The notes below the pieces were generated by a model. The model was not told where the DNA came from, did no database searches, and saw only the letters and a program-made list of their open reading frames with translations. Position numbers and translations under genes: made by a program. Positions 24,421 to 36,102 of a stretch of DNA of 64,000 nucleotides are shown here, in pieces. The stretch's first letter is position 1, and every line of letters begins with the position of its first letter. Source of the DNA: Otis tarda (lineage: Eukaryota > Chordata > Aves > Otidiformes > Otididae); the NCBI GenBank assembly GCA_026413225.1, contig CM048591.1, positions 38,409,803 through 38,473,802 on the forward strand, read 5' to 3'.

Positions 24421-24510
24421 AGAATCATAGAATAGTTTGAGTTGGAAGGGACCTTTAAAGGTCATAAGTCCCCTGCAAGGAGCAGGGGCATCAAGTAGAT
24501 CAGAGACAGA
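24421..24510 (-). mobile_element. CR1 tail inserted inside another CR1
   Basis: The plus strand reads AGAATCATAGAATAGTTTGA then GTTGGAAGGGACCTTTAAAG, the reverse complement of a CR1 3' tail, so the insert lies opposite to its host CR1. It is only about 90 bp and heavily 5'-truncated. Near-direct repeats flank it, AACTCACTCTT at 24410-24420 and AACTCTATCTT at 24511-24521 (9 of 11 match), and may be a decayed target-site duplication. The host CR1 resumes after it. The order of events is certain: host first, insert second. Confidence 0.85.
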
Positions 24511-25847
24511 AACTCTATCTTCACAGGGAGACACATGCATAAGACAAAGGGTTATAGGTACAACATCATCGTGATGTAAGAAACAGATTTTTTACACTAA
24601 GAACAATCCATCACTGTAGAGTCCCTGTCACTTAAAGTTTCAACATGCAATTGGACAGAGTGATAGATAACCTGATCTAGGCTCCCCTTCTCATGGACCA
24701 GGTGATCTTCTGAGGTCCCTTCCAACTTGGGATGTGCTATGGTTCTATGATTCTATGAAACTTATCTCAAGAAGTATGAATATTTTTCATATTCACAACT
24801 GCTTAATGGAAACCAAACTTTTTTTTCCTGATCTTTAATCATACTTTTGATGGAAAATCTGCAAACACTGATCAAATCACCAATACTAGGAAACTTTCTG
24901 ATGTTATTCACAATAAGAGCATGCTTTTAAAATCATATATGTGGCCAAAGTATTTGTTTTAATGCACTGGAAAAGACTGTTCTGTCTTCCTAAACACACT
25001 ATTCCTTTCACTGAGTTTCAATGACCAAAACTTAATGACTAAGTGGAAAGAGAAATGCTAAAATATTAGTGTCTATTTTTGGAGAGAAACAACATTCGTT
25101 AGGAATCAAAAATGTATTTGCATAGCCAAATTGGCAGTTCAGTCCCAGATACTGCACACCTTCCGGCCCCAGTTAAAATACATATGTATACATAAAAGAT
25201 GCATGATCTCAAATATGTGTTTACCACTCCTATCTCATTCAAATAAATTGATGTGCAAACTACATATTGTAGTCCCACATGCTTTCATTTCAGAAAAATA
25301 AAAAGTAGTGCTTTTCCACAAGTAAGTTTTGTTTCCTGCTCCCCCTCCCCAGACTTCTATTGATCTTATTTACCTGTCTGATCTTCCTGCTTAACATAGT
25401 TCTTTTGCTCAAAATATGTATTGTGCCAATAGGAGGGCCTGCAAAGTAAAATATTGATTCTTACTAGTTCATTATTTGGTGTATGTGAAGATTTAAGTAC
25501 CTGGAAGGAGGATTAATTTCCAATAATTTTCCATAAATCATCAAAAAATTATTACTGTATTAAAGGCATTTGTTGTCACTCTGAGTTTGAAAACTTCAGT
25601 CTTCTGGAAAACCAGAAGAAATGTATTTTCATGCATTTTATTGATGATATTTAAGTAAGATAAGAATAGAACTAGTGAAATAACAATGCTCAGATTCTAT
25701 CAAATTAAGTAAAATATTCATTTTCTGGTATCCATTTATTTGTTTTTAACCTGGGAATAATCAACATTTTACTTAACATACGTTTACACTAATATTTTAT
25801 TCTGTGCACTGGAGTGCAGGTTTCCAAGATATACAGTCATCCAATTA

Positions 25848-25925
25848 GAAAGATATGCAGAACTCTTTGAAATGAACTTTTGCATATCTGAAAGATATGC
25901 AGAACTTTGAAATGAGCATTTAAAG
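25848..25925 (+). repeat. Imperfect tandem duplication, about 42-bp unit
   Basis: The block starting GAAAGATATGCAGAACT at 25848 recurs at 25890. Copy 2 lacks two bases (AACTCTTTG becomes AACTTTG) and decays towards its right end. The TTGCATATCT between the copies is partly complementary to AGATATGCAG, so the region can also form a weak hairpin. Confidence 0.8.
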
Positions 25926-26841
25926 AGAAAAAAAAAATTAAAAAATACAGAAGTCACTCCAAGTCATACAAATAGCCCTTGCAAACATAGATGTCTATTT
26001 TTGCCCCTGTTGCATCATATTTATGACAAAAAATAGAATTCTGCTGACTTAAAAGCATGATAGCATTTCAATTGTTATCTTTTTTCACTCTTTTGTGTTT
26101 TATTTTAGTTATTTTTAAAACTTTGATACTATTATAGACAATAGCATGGAGAGATGTCAGCCAATGAGAAGATATGTTGCTTCTCCTAGCAAGTGAACAG
26201 CCTTGGTTTAGCTAATTGATACATTTCCCAGGAACTGAGGAATTTAAGGCTTGACTCTCAGATTTAACTTTGCCTCTCAAATTTAAGAGAGGTAGAGAAT
26301 GGTAACAGCAACTTTCTCCTTCTATCTGCCTACTGCACAGAAAGAAACATCAAAACTCTTCAGGATCTTAGGGGCGTACAGAATTCAGAAAAGTAGGAGT
26401 ATTTTTCGGTTGTATATGCCCAATAAACATAGAGAAATCAGCATTTTCCCACCTGAAGCAAGGAAAGGACATTAACTTTAAAAATATATAGAAGGAAGGC
26501 AACAAGGCAACCTTGCACATTCTCCCTACAGTATTACCTACTTTACTTTTATAGTATTTCGGACTTAGCCCTGAATTAAAAGAGTTGCTTAAGTTAGCTT
26601 GGAATGCTGCTGAAGTTTTTTCTGATAGCACAAGCAAGATTTCCTATTTCTGACAGTTTGTGTTTCTGCTGAATTCAAATGGAATTATGTGGGACAAGAG
26701 AGAGTTTTGCTAGGAAGAAATCCTTCCCTCTGATTCATAAATTATGCTGTGAACTGTGGAAGTAGCAAGATTCTGATTTCTCTTTGAAAACAGGTGAAAC
26801 TAGGCAAACTGAACGTAGCAGTACATACCAGCTCCACTTGC

Positions 26842-26860
26842 AAAAAAAAAAAAAAAAAAA
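26842..26860 (+). repeat. Poly(A) run, 19 bases
   Basis: An uninterrupted run of A in otherwise unique sequence. It could be the tail of an unrecognised retrocopy or a plain mononucleotide repeat; no upstream element was identified. Confidence 0.8.
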
Positions 26861-28200
26861 TCAGGTTTTATAAGATCATGCCCAATTAAGGATTTCAAAC
26901 ACTCTACCAAATTAGGATAACTACCAGAATCTAAAGATGAAAAAATGCTGCAGAAAGGTTTAGTGAAGTAGAAATAAAACCCTAGCAGTAACAGTATTAT
27001 AGACAGAACTGAAGTCTCCAAGCTACAGCTACTATGACTGCATGCTATTATCTCTGATCAGGGTTAGACAGCAGCAGAGAAAGAACTACTCTGCTTTTGC
27101 ACGGTAGTTCCAGGTTCATGTTACCTGATAATTAACAAAAGTGCTTTCTAGTTTATACTGAGCTGCCATTTCCATGTAGTTTTAACTCTTCGAGGTAACG
27201 ATTGTATAAATCCCTTAAAAGATCTTGATGAATTTAGTACTAGTGTTTTCAGTTGTATTGACACCTAACAGCATTTACTATTTGATAAAACAATTCAGCA
27301 TTGCATGCCGGACAGATACATGTACACAAAGAAAATAAATGTGAGAAAAAAATCTCTGCTCTCAAACCAAAGTCTGCACAGTTTCTCCAGCTTCACTCTA
27401 AACAGTTACATCCACAAAATTGGGTGTGAAGACCTATATAAAATAACTGTGGGGTGATAAAAAAAGACACAAAGATATGTTGAAATCTTGCCTTAAAAAA
27501 GAAAAAAAAGCAGTGACACTTAGAAGCCTATCATCTGCAATATCACCTTGTCTTCTCTGAACTATACACAGCTCAAAACAAAACTATGTTTGCATATGCA
27601 AAACCAGATGCAAGTCCGTTTGGTTTTACTGTCTTCGCAGTTTCACTGTATCTCAGAGATATTATTCAAGGCAATCCAATATCTATATTCAGATTCCTTT
27701 TACTAGTATTGTCACATTAATCTTTATAAAACCAGGAATAGAATCACTTAGGTTAGATATCAAACACCAATGTGCTGGATATTATGCTGTAGTTTTGCTA
27801 CTGAAGACTTAAGGTACCTTTATAAAAGGAAGTCCATATGTGGATTGAATAGACAATAGCTGACTGAAGGGAGAATGATTATTCTTTTGCCTTCATATTA
27901 AAGCAACCCTTAATTAGACGCTTTCCAGAGCTCCACAATCTTCATAAACATATTGTGCTGGTTTTGGTTGGGGTAGAGTTATTTTCCTTCATAGTAGCTA
28001 GTATGGGGCTTTGTTTTGGATTTGTGCTGAAAACAGTGTTGATAACACAGGGATGTTTTCGTTATTGCTGAGCGGTGCTTACGCACAGCCAAGACCTTTT
28101 CTGTTTCTCATACCACCCTACCAGTGAGGAGGCTGGGGATGCACAAGCTGACTCCAGCTGACCAAAGGGATATCTCAGACCATATGATGTCGTGCTTGGC

Positions 28201-28207
28201 ATATAAA
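28201..28207 (+). promoter_or_regulatory. TATA box of LTR-E
   Basis: ATATAAA follows a GC-richer U3 and sits roughly 190 bases upstream of the polyadenylation hexamer, in the expected order for an LTR. The adjacent GATGTCGTGC resembles a mutated CRE-like element. Present activity is unknown. Confidence 0.6.
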
Positions 28208-28386
28208 GCTAGGTGAAGAAGGAAAGGGGAGAGGTTCAGAGTTGCTGTGTTTTGTCTTCCCAAGTAACCATTACACATGATGGAGCCTGGCTTTCCTGGA
28301 GAGGACTGAACGTCTGACTGCTGTTGGGACGTGGTGAATGAATTCCTTCTTTTCCTTCACTTGTGCACACAGTTTTTGCTTTACTT

Positions 28387-28392
28387 ATTAAA
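28387..28392 (+). terminator. ATTAAA polyadenylation hexamer of LTR-E
   Basis: ATTAAA is a common variant of AATAAA. It precedes a T-rich and then G-rich stretch, as at the R/U5 boundary of an LTR. Confidence 0.5.
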
Positions 28393-28495
28393 CTGTTTTT
28401 ATCTCAGCACATGAGTCTTCTCCCCATGCCACTGTGGGGGGAGCGAGTGAGCGGTTGGGTGGGGCTTAGTTGCCATCTGGGATTAAACCATGACA

Positions 28496-31400
28496 CATGT
28501 ACAGATAGATTGAGCTGTACAAATTGACTATCTCATGCTAGCAGACTTTAACATTTAAATGATGTTTTCTAGTGATACATTTTTCACAGCTGTAGAAATG
28601 ATAAAATATTTTGAGTTTACTACTTCTGTTTTATCTGAGTAGTTAGGTCTTAAAGAATTATTAACTCTAAATACATTGTATATCTCTGCTTTAGTTGCTA
28701 CCTTGAAAAAACAAACACTTTTTATAGTGAACCTACACTTCCAAAGCAAAATTAGTCTTAAAACTAATTAGGAATGCTATTATTTTCCAGCAGTTTGTAT
28801 TTCTTTAAATGAAATTAAAACGAGCCTAGGTTTGTCCTGTAACACCACTAAAGATAGCACCTGAATGCTCAGTGGTGCATCCTAATTAAGTCAATGTAAC
28901 CTGTAATGCTATTCAGAACAAGGCAAATTAGGTGCCATAGTTTCTGTTTGTTATAGATTCATGAACACTCTGAAAACTTATTTCCCCTGCTAATGAGCTA
29001 ATGAACTTTGGCTCATCCTAAATCTCAAACTGAATGTGCTTTATTTTGGGTTATTTCCATATTCACCAAAGACAATTTAGGACTACAGTTTATCTTTTTT
29101 TTTTTTTTTTTTTCTTCTTTGGGAAAGTACAGAATGCCTGATGATTTAGTTGAAATTTCATTACTTAAACAACACTTCAAACAGTCACTGAGGTATCAGG
29201 CTTTAGCAAGAATTTACTGTGGAACAAATTTCAGAGGGGAAAAAAGAAAGGAGACAGGATAAAGGACAAGAGCTAAGAGACCAAGCACTTTATACAGGTA
29301 GATTAGAAACAAAAGCAACTAGGCTCCTGAATGTACCATTGTCTCCTGAAGTTCTTGAATTTGCTGTTTGCTGAATGAACTGAACAGGTATGAAGAGGTT
29401 TAGTTAGGTGTTCAGAGGTCCCAATGCACAAAGGTATTTACAAAGAACACTGCAAGGTTAGACTGAGAAAAGTTTGGCAATACATCTATCTATACAAAGA
29501 AATGTCCATTCACATCTGTTAACATTGCTTCAGATTCTGGATAATTGTTATTCCCCCCCCAACTTTTTATAAACTGTGATTCTGAGAGGAAACTAAGCCA
29601 ATGAAAAATCCAAGACCAGGTTTGAATAGCTTAATCTACTGATCGTTCACAAATCTTCCCAAATTAATTAATGACAGGCTTAATTTAATTGGTAAATAAG
29701 TACTAGAAGAGACTATTAGTGCCTTGTAGCAAGATTTCCAATCCTATGGAAGCTAACTGTGAGCGTATGTGGTAGCTACAAATACATAGCTCAAGGTTTT
29801 TTGACCATATCGGCACCCATGAAATGTTATTATCATAATATTTTGCTTCTATATCATTGCTTTGTGGTCTCTGGTCCCCTCACTTGGACTTGTTTTCTAC
29901 TTAACAGGGAGCCCCAGGCTCTCCCTTAGCCAGTTGACATCTGTGACATGAGCCTGCTGCCTTGCAGCCCCAATCTACTCCTGGAAGAACTTAGTCTAGG
30001 TTGAGGTGCCTTCAACGTAGTCATCAAACAGCTAAGCATAAATACCATCAGATTCCCAATGCAATAAATTACAATAGATGTAAAAGATAACCTCAGAAGT
30101 CAAAAGGCTCTGGAGATAAAGCAACTTGCTATAGGCTGAACCAGCTCTTTCAAAGCAGAAATACTGTTTGGGATGCTCTTGATGTACAGTAATTGCAGAC
30201 CAGATGGATTTGTGGTTTGCACTTTCCCACTTCTCACACTTTCTGGGGATTTTTCTACTGAAGTATCCACATGCACACATAATTCCAGGGTCAGACAGAC
30301 ACATTTACAGAGATGTCATATGGATTGTATTAGTGACTCAGAATCAATCATTTTTGTTACTGCTATTCACACTTTCAGATGCAGTTCTCTTTATCTTCAC
30401 TTTCCAGAAGATATGTCAAAATTTTTGTATTTAACTGGAGTTTATGTATACAGAACCAACATATCAGCTAGCAAGCGTATCTGGATTAAGCCAAGTGGCT
30501 AGGAACTTGCATTTGAACTCAAAATCTGACTCAATTGGTTCAAATATTTCACATGGTCTGTCTTGATACAACTTTTAGATATGACTAAAGACAGTAGAGA
30601 TGTAGATTGTCCTAGAAGTTCATTTCTGTACAGAAGATTCTTTTCATGAAACAAAATGCAATGAAAAGGTTTATGACCTGAGAGAAGGAAACAAAACTAC
30701 ACAGAAAATATGTTTTCTCTTGATACTTCTATATCCAGTGGTATATCAAAATACATTTTGCTTTACCTGAAGACTTTCCAAATGCTTATGAAGATATTTT
30801 TATTCTATTGAGGTTTCATTCAACTCAGATTTTGTATAAGATTTGGGACAAAAAACCTGACAAAATTTATTGTATATCTCATCACTGCTCCAGAAAGAGA
30901 ATATTTTTCTTTTTGCCTGCAGTTGAAGGCATGATCCACAAGATCCTGTAAGTGTGGGGGAAAAGCTTCCACTGATTATAGCAGACTTTAGATGAAATTC
31001 TTAGGCAGCTAGAGCACAATTGCTCTGGTATACAAAAAAAACCCATGGCATTTACATTTAAAATGCAGGATCACTGTGCATAAATGCAAGTTACTTCTGC
31101 AACCAAGGAAATTTTTTTATGAAATTCTTGGTGTATGAAATATCTCCCAGAAAATTTGGTAACACATTTCTGCCCAAATGGTAACATTTACCTGTTTGGG
31201 AACCTCTCTGTTTACAAATCTGTTATGTGGGGGCTTTAAATCTGTCTGTGACTTACGTTTATTTTGAGGTGGCTTGAAATCTGTTTTTAAACCAATTTAA
31301 TCAAATTCTTCTCTGAATAGTTTTATTTTGCCTCAAGAATATCTTAATTTGATTAAACTCAGCCCTATGCCTAACCAAGATAAACTGCTAATCATTTCAA

Positions 31401-32350
31401 ACTTGAAAAAGCACTTTTAAATGGACCTCTAAGGTATCGACATGGGGGCTAATTCATGTAAAATCAGTTAAATTAAGCCTGCACAGACAAGGTTTAATAT
31501 CAAATTAGTTTTTGTCCCTATATAATGCTAAGTAGATATTTGTTCTAAAATCCTGTTTTTATTTTTAATTCTCAATTATCTTATCACTCTTTGAGTGAAG
31601 TTTAAAGCATGTGGTAACAACAAAGGTTTTCTATTAATGAAAAGACATTTCTGTAAGAGATCTAGAAAGATTTTTTAAAAAAAAATAAGTTAAACCATAT
31701 TAAACACTTGATAAGTCTTCATGTGTGCTGGATATTTATCATCATCAAAGTATTCTTCAAAATCACCAAAGGCAGTCAACTCTTTAAAGACTGAAGCACC
31801 ACCTGCTTTGATGCTATATATTTCTCCCAGGAGTTTGGATTGAGCCTGAAGTCATTACTGATGTTTAACTGAGAAAAGTGCAGGCTGAGAACTGCCATAT
31901 TCTGTTTATGAAGCTTATTTCTGTTCATTCTCCCATAATGGTCTCTGATTTTTGCTGTAATCTTGAAAAATCTCTAAAATAATAATAAAAAAGTCTGTTT
32001 CTTCTCGGGTAATTTTTACGAGCACGCTGCAAATGAAGATAGCCGTAGATAAGAGGGCATGATTCTGCCACTCTTGCTATCACCTTCCTGGAAAACAAAT
32101 CACTGTTATATACAAAGTGATAACTTCAAATACCTGCGGGTTCCCCAACTTAGTACAAAATCACTCTTGAGAGTTTTCAGGAGCTTTGTGTTTGCAAACT
32201 CTCTTCTTTGACTAGCCAAGCTTATTTCTATCAAGTTACTTACTTATTACCAGTTAGGGAAACTAGTATTGGAATGGAACTGCATCCTTGTGATCTTGCT
32301 TGCAAAAAGCACCTGAAGAGGATCAGAATGAAAGGAAACCAGTGACAAAG
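28496..32350. other. Unique non-coding sequence
   Basis: AT-rich, with no gene recognised; frames are at most 109 codons and overlap on both strands near 30032-30502. A 19-base T run lies at 29095-29113 and a C run at 29554-29561. The stretch 28810-29010 has TAATTA-type motifs and no simple repeats. Nothing else was recognised. Confidence 0.55.
29095..29113 (+). repeat. Poly(T) run, 19 bases
   Basis: A simple mononucleotide run followed by CTTCTTT. Read on the minus strand it is a poly(A) run, but I recognise no retrocopy beside it. Confidence 0.8.
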
Positions 32351-33485
32351 TGTCGTAGGTTAGCCTCAGTTGTGGCCAGACTACGCAGTTTCTCTCTCAC
32401 TCCCCCCACCCTCCAAAAGAACAGGGGGAGATAAGAAAAACAGCTCGAAGTTTGAGATAAGGACAGGGAGAAATACTTAAAGTTACCCTTACAGGCAAAA
32501 CAAACTCGACTTGGGGAAAACTATTCATTTATTACTAAAACCAGCAGGATAATGAGACAGAGAACGAGATACCCCCCCACACACACGCCCCCCTCTTTCC
32601 GGGCTTAACATTATCTCTACTACCTTTCCCCCATCAAGTGGCACAGGGTGGGAAGAGGGAATGGGGGTTACGGTCAGTCCATCACACATTGTTTCACACC
32701 GCTGCTTCATTGTCGGGGGAAGAACTCCTCGCATTCCTCCCCTGCTTCTTTGTGGGGTTCCCTCCCACGGGCCACAGTCCTTCCTGAAACTGCTCCGGCA
32801 TGGGTCATCTCTTCCACGGGGTGCAGTCCCTCCAGAACAGCTGCCCCAGCGGGCCCTCCATGGGCCACAGCCTCCTTCAGGTATCCACCTTCCCCAACAT
32901 GGGGTCCTCCATGGGCTGCAGGTGGATCTCTGCTCCTCCGTGGGCCTCCATGGACTGCAGGGGGACAGCTGAACTCACCATGGGCTGCACTACAGGCTGC
33001 AGGGGAATCTTGGCCAGGAGCAGCATTACTCCTCCCCCTCCTTCTTCACTGACCTTGGCATCTGCAGCCGTTCCTCTCACAAGAAAAATTCTTCACAACA
33101 GACTGGCAGATGCCTCTCAGGATCTTTTTCTATGTCATTCACTTCTCATCTCCTCTCCACTTCTTGCAGCTGGGCTGGGCTGAGTTGGGCCCAGTTGGCT
33201 GCCTGGCAGGACAGAGGGGGAGGCTCGTGCCTCCTCCTCTTTGCCCCTGCTCCAGCTTCTTCACATCTTATCTCCTCTTTTTTTTTTTTCTGATTTCCCC
33301 TTCTTAAATACGTTATCACAGAGGTGTTATTAGGGAACATTCTGCTACCAATTGGCTTGGCCTTGGCCAGCAGCGGGTCTGCCCTAAGCCCGTCTGAGTC
33401 CACTGAACAAAGGGGAAACAACTTCTAGCAGTTTCTTACAGAAGCTACCACCTTAGGCTCCCCCTCACTAAATAAAACCAGAACA
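32351..33485 (-). mobile_element. Solo LTR-A, young ERVL-like LTR
   Basis: This 1135-bp element lies on the minus strand, where it begins TGTTCTGG and ends ACGACA. The flanking 5-bp duplication CAAAG is exact (32346-32350 and 33486-33490). Reading along the minus strand, it has a TATTTAAG TATA-like box (complement of 33303-33310), a purine-rich stretch, a tandem module built on GCAGCCCATGG, and an AATAAA hexamer (complement of 32528-32533). No internal retroviral sequence remains. It is closely similar to LTR-B and lacks five bases that B has about 60 bases from the 3' end. Frames of 91-134 codons inside it lie on both strands and follow the repeat; none resembles gag, pol or env. Confidence 0.95.
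32528..32533 (-). terminator. AATAAA polyadenylation signal of LTR-A
   Basis: The plus-strand TTTATT is AATAAA on the LTR sense strand. The aligned position in LTR-B (49101-49106) and LTR-C (60332-60337) also has AATAAA, supporting it as the real LTR signal. Confidence 0.65.
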
Positions 33486-33948
33486 CAAAGCAGACATCCT
33501 TCTTCTAGCCCAGAAAATAATAAGATCTCCAACTCTGGAAGCAGAAAAGCCAAAATCACTTTCAGAGGAATGTCATTTTGTCTCCTGATAATCTAGATTA
33601 CATCCAGAATCACCTTAGCATTTTTCTGATGACTTTATAAACCCTCACAACTCAGTTCTAAATGTTCTGTGAGAGGCTGGAGCAGAATACCTATGTTTGG
33701 CAATACAGTAGTTATTCACACATGCAAAGCACTAGATTCTCATTAAAGAAATCTGAACAAAGGTAAAATGTGCTGCTGTGGCTTCCTCAGTTGCTCAGCG
33801 GAGAGAATGGTCACAGTTGGAAACTATACTGTAGAAACAGAAAGCACTCAAAATATGCAAGTAAGGATACAATAACTGTTTTGAAACTTCTGTTGTTTAG
33901 ATGTTTCCAAACTAGTTTTTAGGTCATTTCTCTATCTACTTCTAGACG

Positions 33949-33997
33949 TGAAACCACACAAACTAGTGAAAAGTGAAAGTGAAACCACAAAAACTAG
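33949..33997 (+). repeat. Local direct repeat, 19-bp unit at 30-bp spacing
   Basis: GTGAAACCACACAAACTAG at 33949-33967 recurs with one change at 33979-33997. The gap between them is GTGAAAA-type sequence, so the duplication builds an array of GTGAAA hexamers across 33966-33983. Confidence 0.85.
33968..33986 (+). promoter_or_regulatory. Interferon-response-like (IRF/ISRE) motif
   Basis: GAAAAGTGAAAGTGAAACC contains overlapping GAAANNGAAA spacings and AAGTGA hexamer repeats, matching known IRF-family binding preference. It was made by the local duplication noted above. No gene in this window is an obvious target, so function is unproven. Confidence 0.35.
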
Positions 33998-36088
33998 GCA
34001 TTTTTTCTTCATATATGAATAAATATAGAAGAGTAAAAGAAAATATCAGCCAGAAGTAACTATGCAAGTATTTGGTTTTCTGTCTTGAACCAGAAATGTC
34101 AGAAAAAAAATAATATTGTGCCAACTGGAAATTACTCCTTCCTTCTGTCCCTCTTGGGAAGAATGCAAGTGAAACAATAACATCAGGGTATACAAAAGCT
34201 TTTATCTATTTTTGGAGGTGGTTTTAAATTTCAGATAAAATCTAGTCAAATTTCTGAATGAAACAAAAAATGCTACATTTAAAATTACAAACATTTTGAT
34301 TATTTTATACATTTTTCCCAGTGTGGGGCCAGATGTAATAGCAAAATTTATTTGAATTTGCAAATAATTTAAAAAACAACCTAGCAAACATGATATTTAA
34401 AAACTTCCAGCAACCTATTTGATCATTTTGGTTTTCCGCATCTAAAAAATAGTTTCTATGTATTGATCTCATCTGTAATGTCGTTTGACATCTAATTCAT
34501 GATTGCTTGGAAGTGTCTGAGCAGACCAACATGACTGAATCATTGAAAACAGAATCCACAGCCAAAATTGTGACTGACTTGGCACCAAAATACTAGGGGT
34601 TTTTATGCATTGAGTTGCCAAGGACATTTTGAGGATCTGTTCCAAATCACATTAAGATGTGACATTTTGTACTGCATGTATTGTTAAACTGTGTATTTTC
34701 ATTCCTGTGTATTATCAGTACGGCATGCTTGATATCATCAGAAATGGCTGATTTAGTCATTATTTAGCATGATATTCAGCAAGGACTCTTGATACAGTAA
34801 TCATTCATACATGAATTGCCAGATATTTAGCTTAACAGGGTACAATCAGCTATGTCCTGTTGAATTCAGCAGATAATTCTGCATTTAATTCTTTCAGACT
34901 GGAAATTAGCTAGTCACATAGCATATGTCTGCAATGTGTGATGTGTCAGAAAGATCAGAGCCAACTTTAAAGGGGCACATTGGTCTTCACAGCCCATCCC
35001 AGCATGATGGGTAATGTTCTTGCTCATGGGCCAGAAACATTTATGCATCAGTATGGCGGGACTGAGCAGAGACTGGAGGACCATGCTGCACTGCTCCCCT
35101 TGTTTGGAATTAACCCTTACATCTTTACACAATGTTTCATGGTTGCTTGAAGGAAAATGAGACCTCGTTGGTAGGAAAATTGACAAGATCTTAATTGAAA
35201 AACAAATTTTGACAGACAAAACATTTCCAGTGATTTTCATTCTAAAAACCTGTTTGTGTTTACTTTGAAATATTTGGAGTCTAATATAAAATAATTAATG
35301 GAATCGAAAGAGCTCTGGAACAACCATCCACTACTGAATGTCTGTGGAGATACCTCCATAAGTTCTTCTCATTGTCATAGGAGTGGCCAGAAGTGAAGTG
35401 CAAGTCCAAGACAACTAAGTACAAACCTTGGGTTTTATTCAGCTGCCAAAATACCATCTGCAGGCAGTTTGTACATGGGAGATTATGTATGGGGTGCTGT
35501 CTAAAATTCTCTGAATATTTAAGATGAATGTCTAGGTGTAACACTCACAACAGCAACGAGTCACCCTAAAGTAAAATTTCTCTGGTTCATTGTTTTCCAA
35601 GTTTATTATTTATTTATTCTTTCTTCAAAAAGGCGATGTCTAAGAAGGTTTAGCAACACATTAAAAGTAAGAAGCACCATCAGTAATTACACGGAAAGCA
35701 CATAGTCTACACATTATGAACTCAGACTTTACTGATGTCTTGGCGTGACTAAGGATATGGTTTTAAGTTGTCTTGGTTAAACCAGCTCAAAGAAATAAAA
35801 TGAGCATACATAATTCACCATTAACCCTGGTTTATATGGATGTAAATCAACTAAGTAAAGCCTCAGTTTAAGGCATAATTTTACATGTCCAAGTTAACAA
35901 GAAAACTTGCAATATGAAAATGAATTTTAAAAAATCCTAATTCTACACCATTAATTAGTTCTAATAGCATCAAGAGCACCTCAATTTTTTCAGTAGCTAA
36001 AGAGTGAGAAATTTCCAATTTTGCAGCATATTGGGTAGCTAGAATGGCTCTATGACAAAAACATGCTGCTGTCTGGCCATACACCCTG

Positions 36089-36102
36089 CCTGCAGATGGT
36101 GC
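36089..36102 (+). promoter_or_regulatory. CTCF-like motif match
   Basis: CCTGCAGATGGTGC agrees with the common CTCF core (CCASYAGRKGGCRS) at 12 of 14 positions. Single matches of this quality occur by chance, and occupancy cannot be judged from sequence. Confidence 0.2.

Larger units (their letters stand above)
23700..24758 (+). mobile_element. CR1 LINE, 5'-truncated, interrupted
   Basis: Similarity to CR1 starts near 23700 (GGAAAAGCCAACACAG). The element ends with a tail of the older type, GGTCCCTTCCAACTTGG followed by GGTTCTATGATTCTATGA. It carries ORF2 sequence around the reverse transcriptase active site and a 3' UTR, and an inverted CR1 tail splits it at 24421-24510. The 3' UTR wording (AACATGCAATTGGACAGAG, then GATAACCTGATCTAGGCTCCC) differs from the CR1 at 22052-23181, so it belongs to another subfamily. 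Many substitutions and a nested younger insert make it one of the older CR1s here. Confidence 0.95.
24759..27953. other. Unique non-coding sequence
   Basis: AT-rich, with no gene recognised; open frames are at most 89 codons. It contains a roughly 42-bp tandem duplication near 25848 and a 19-base A run at 26842-26860. No CR1 tails or LTR ends were seen. Confidence 0.6.
27954..28495 (+). mobile_element. Solo LTR-E, short ERVL-type LTR
   Basis: This 542-bp element begins TGTGCTGGTTTTGG and ends AACCATGACA. Flanking pentamers are CATAT (27949-27953) and CATGT (28496-28500), a 5-bp duplication with one mismatch. The layout fits an LTR: U3, a TATA box ATATAAA at 28201-28207, a polyadenylation hexamer ATTAAA at 28387-28392, and a G/T-rich segment downstream (TGTGGGGGGAGCGAG). 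From memory it matches an LTR type very common in Neoaves, an identification a repeat library would settle. No retroviral interior adjoins it, so it is a solo LTR. It is distinct from LTR-A to -D but shares the ATGACA end. Confidence 0.93.

Noticed and set aside
22052-24758. A single long CR1 spanning both ORF2 remnants
   Set aside because: The first element has its own complete 3' tail at 23165-23181, and the second belongs to a different subfamily with a different 3' UTR.
32800-33183. 127-codon frame inside LTR-A as a protein
   Set aside because: It is antisense to the LTR and built from the tandem module; other frames across the same bases are also open.
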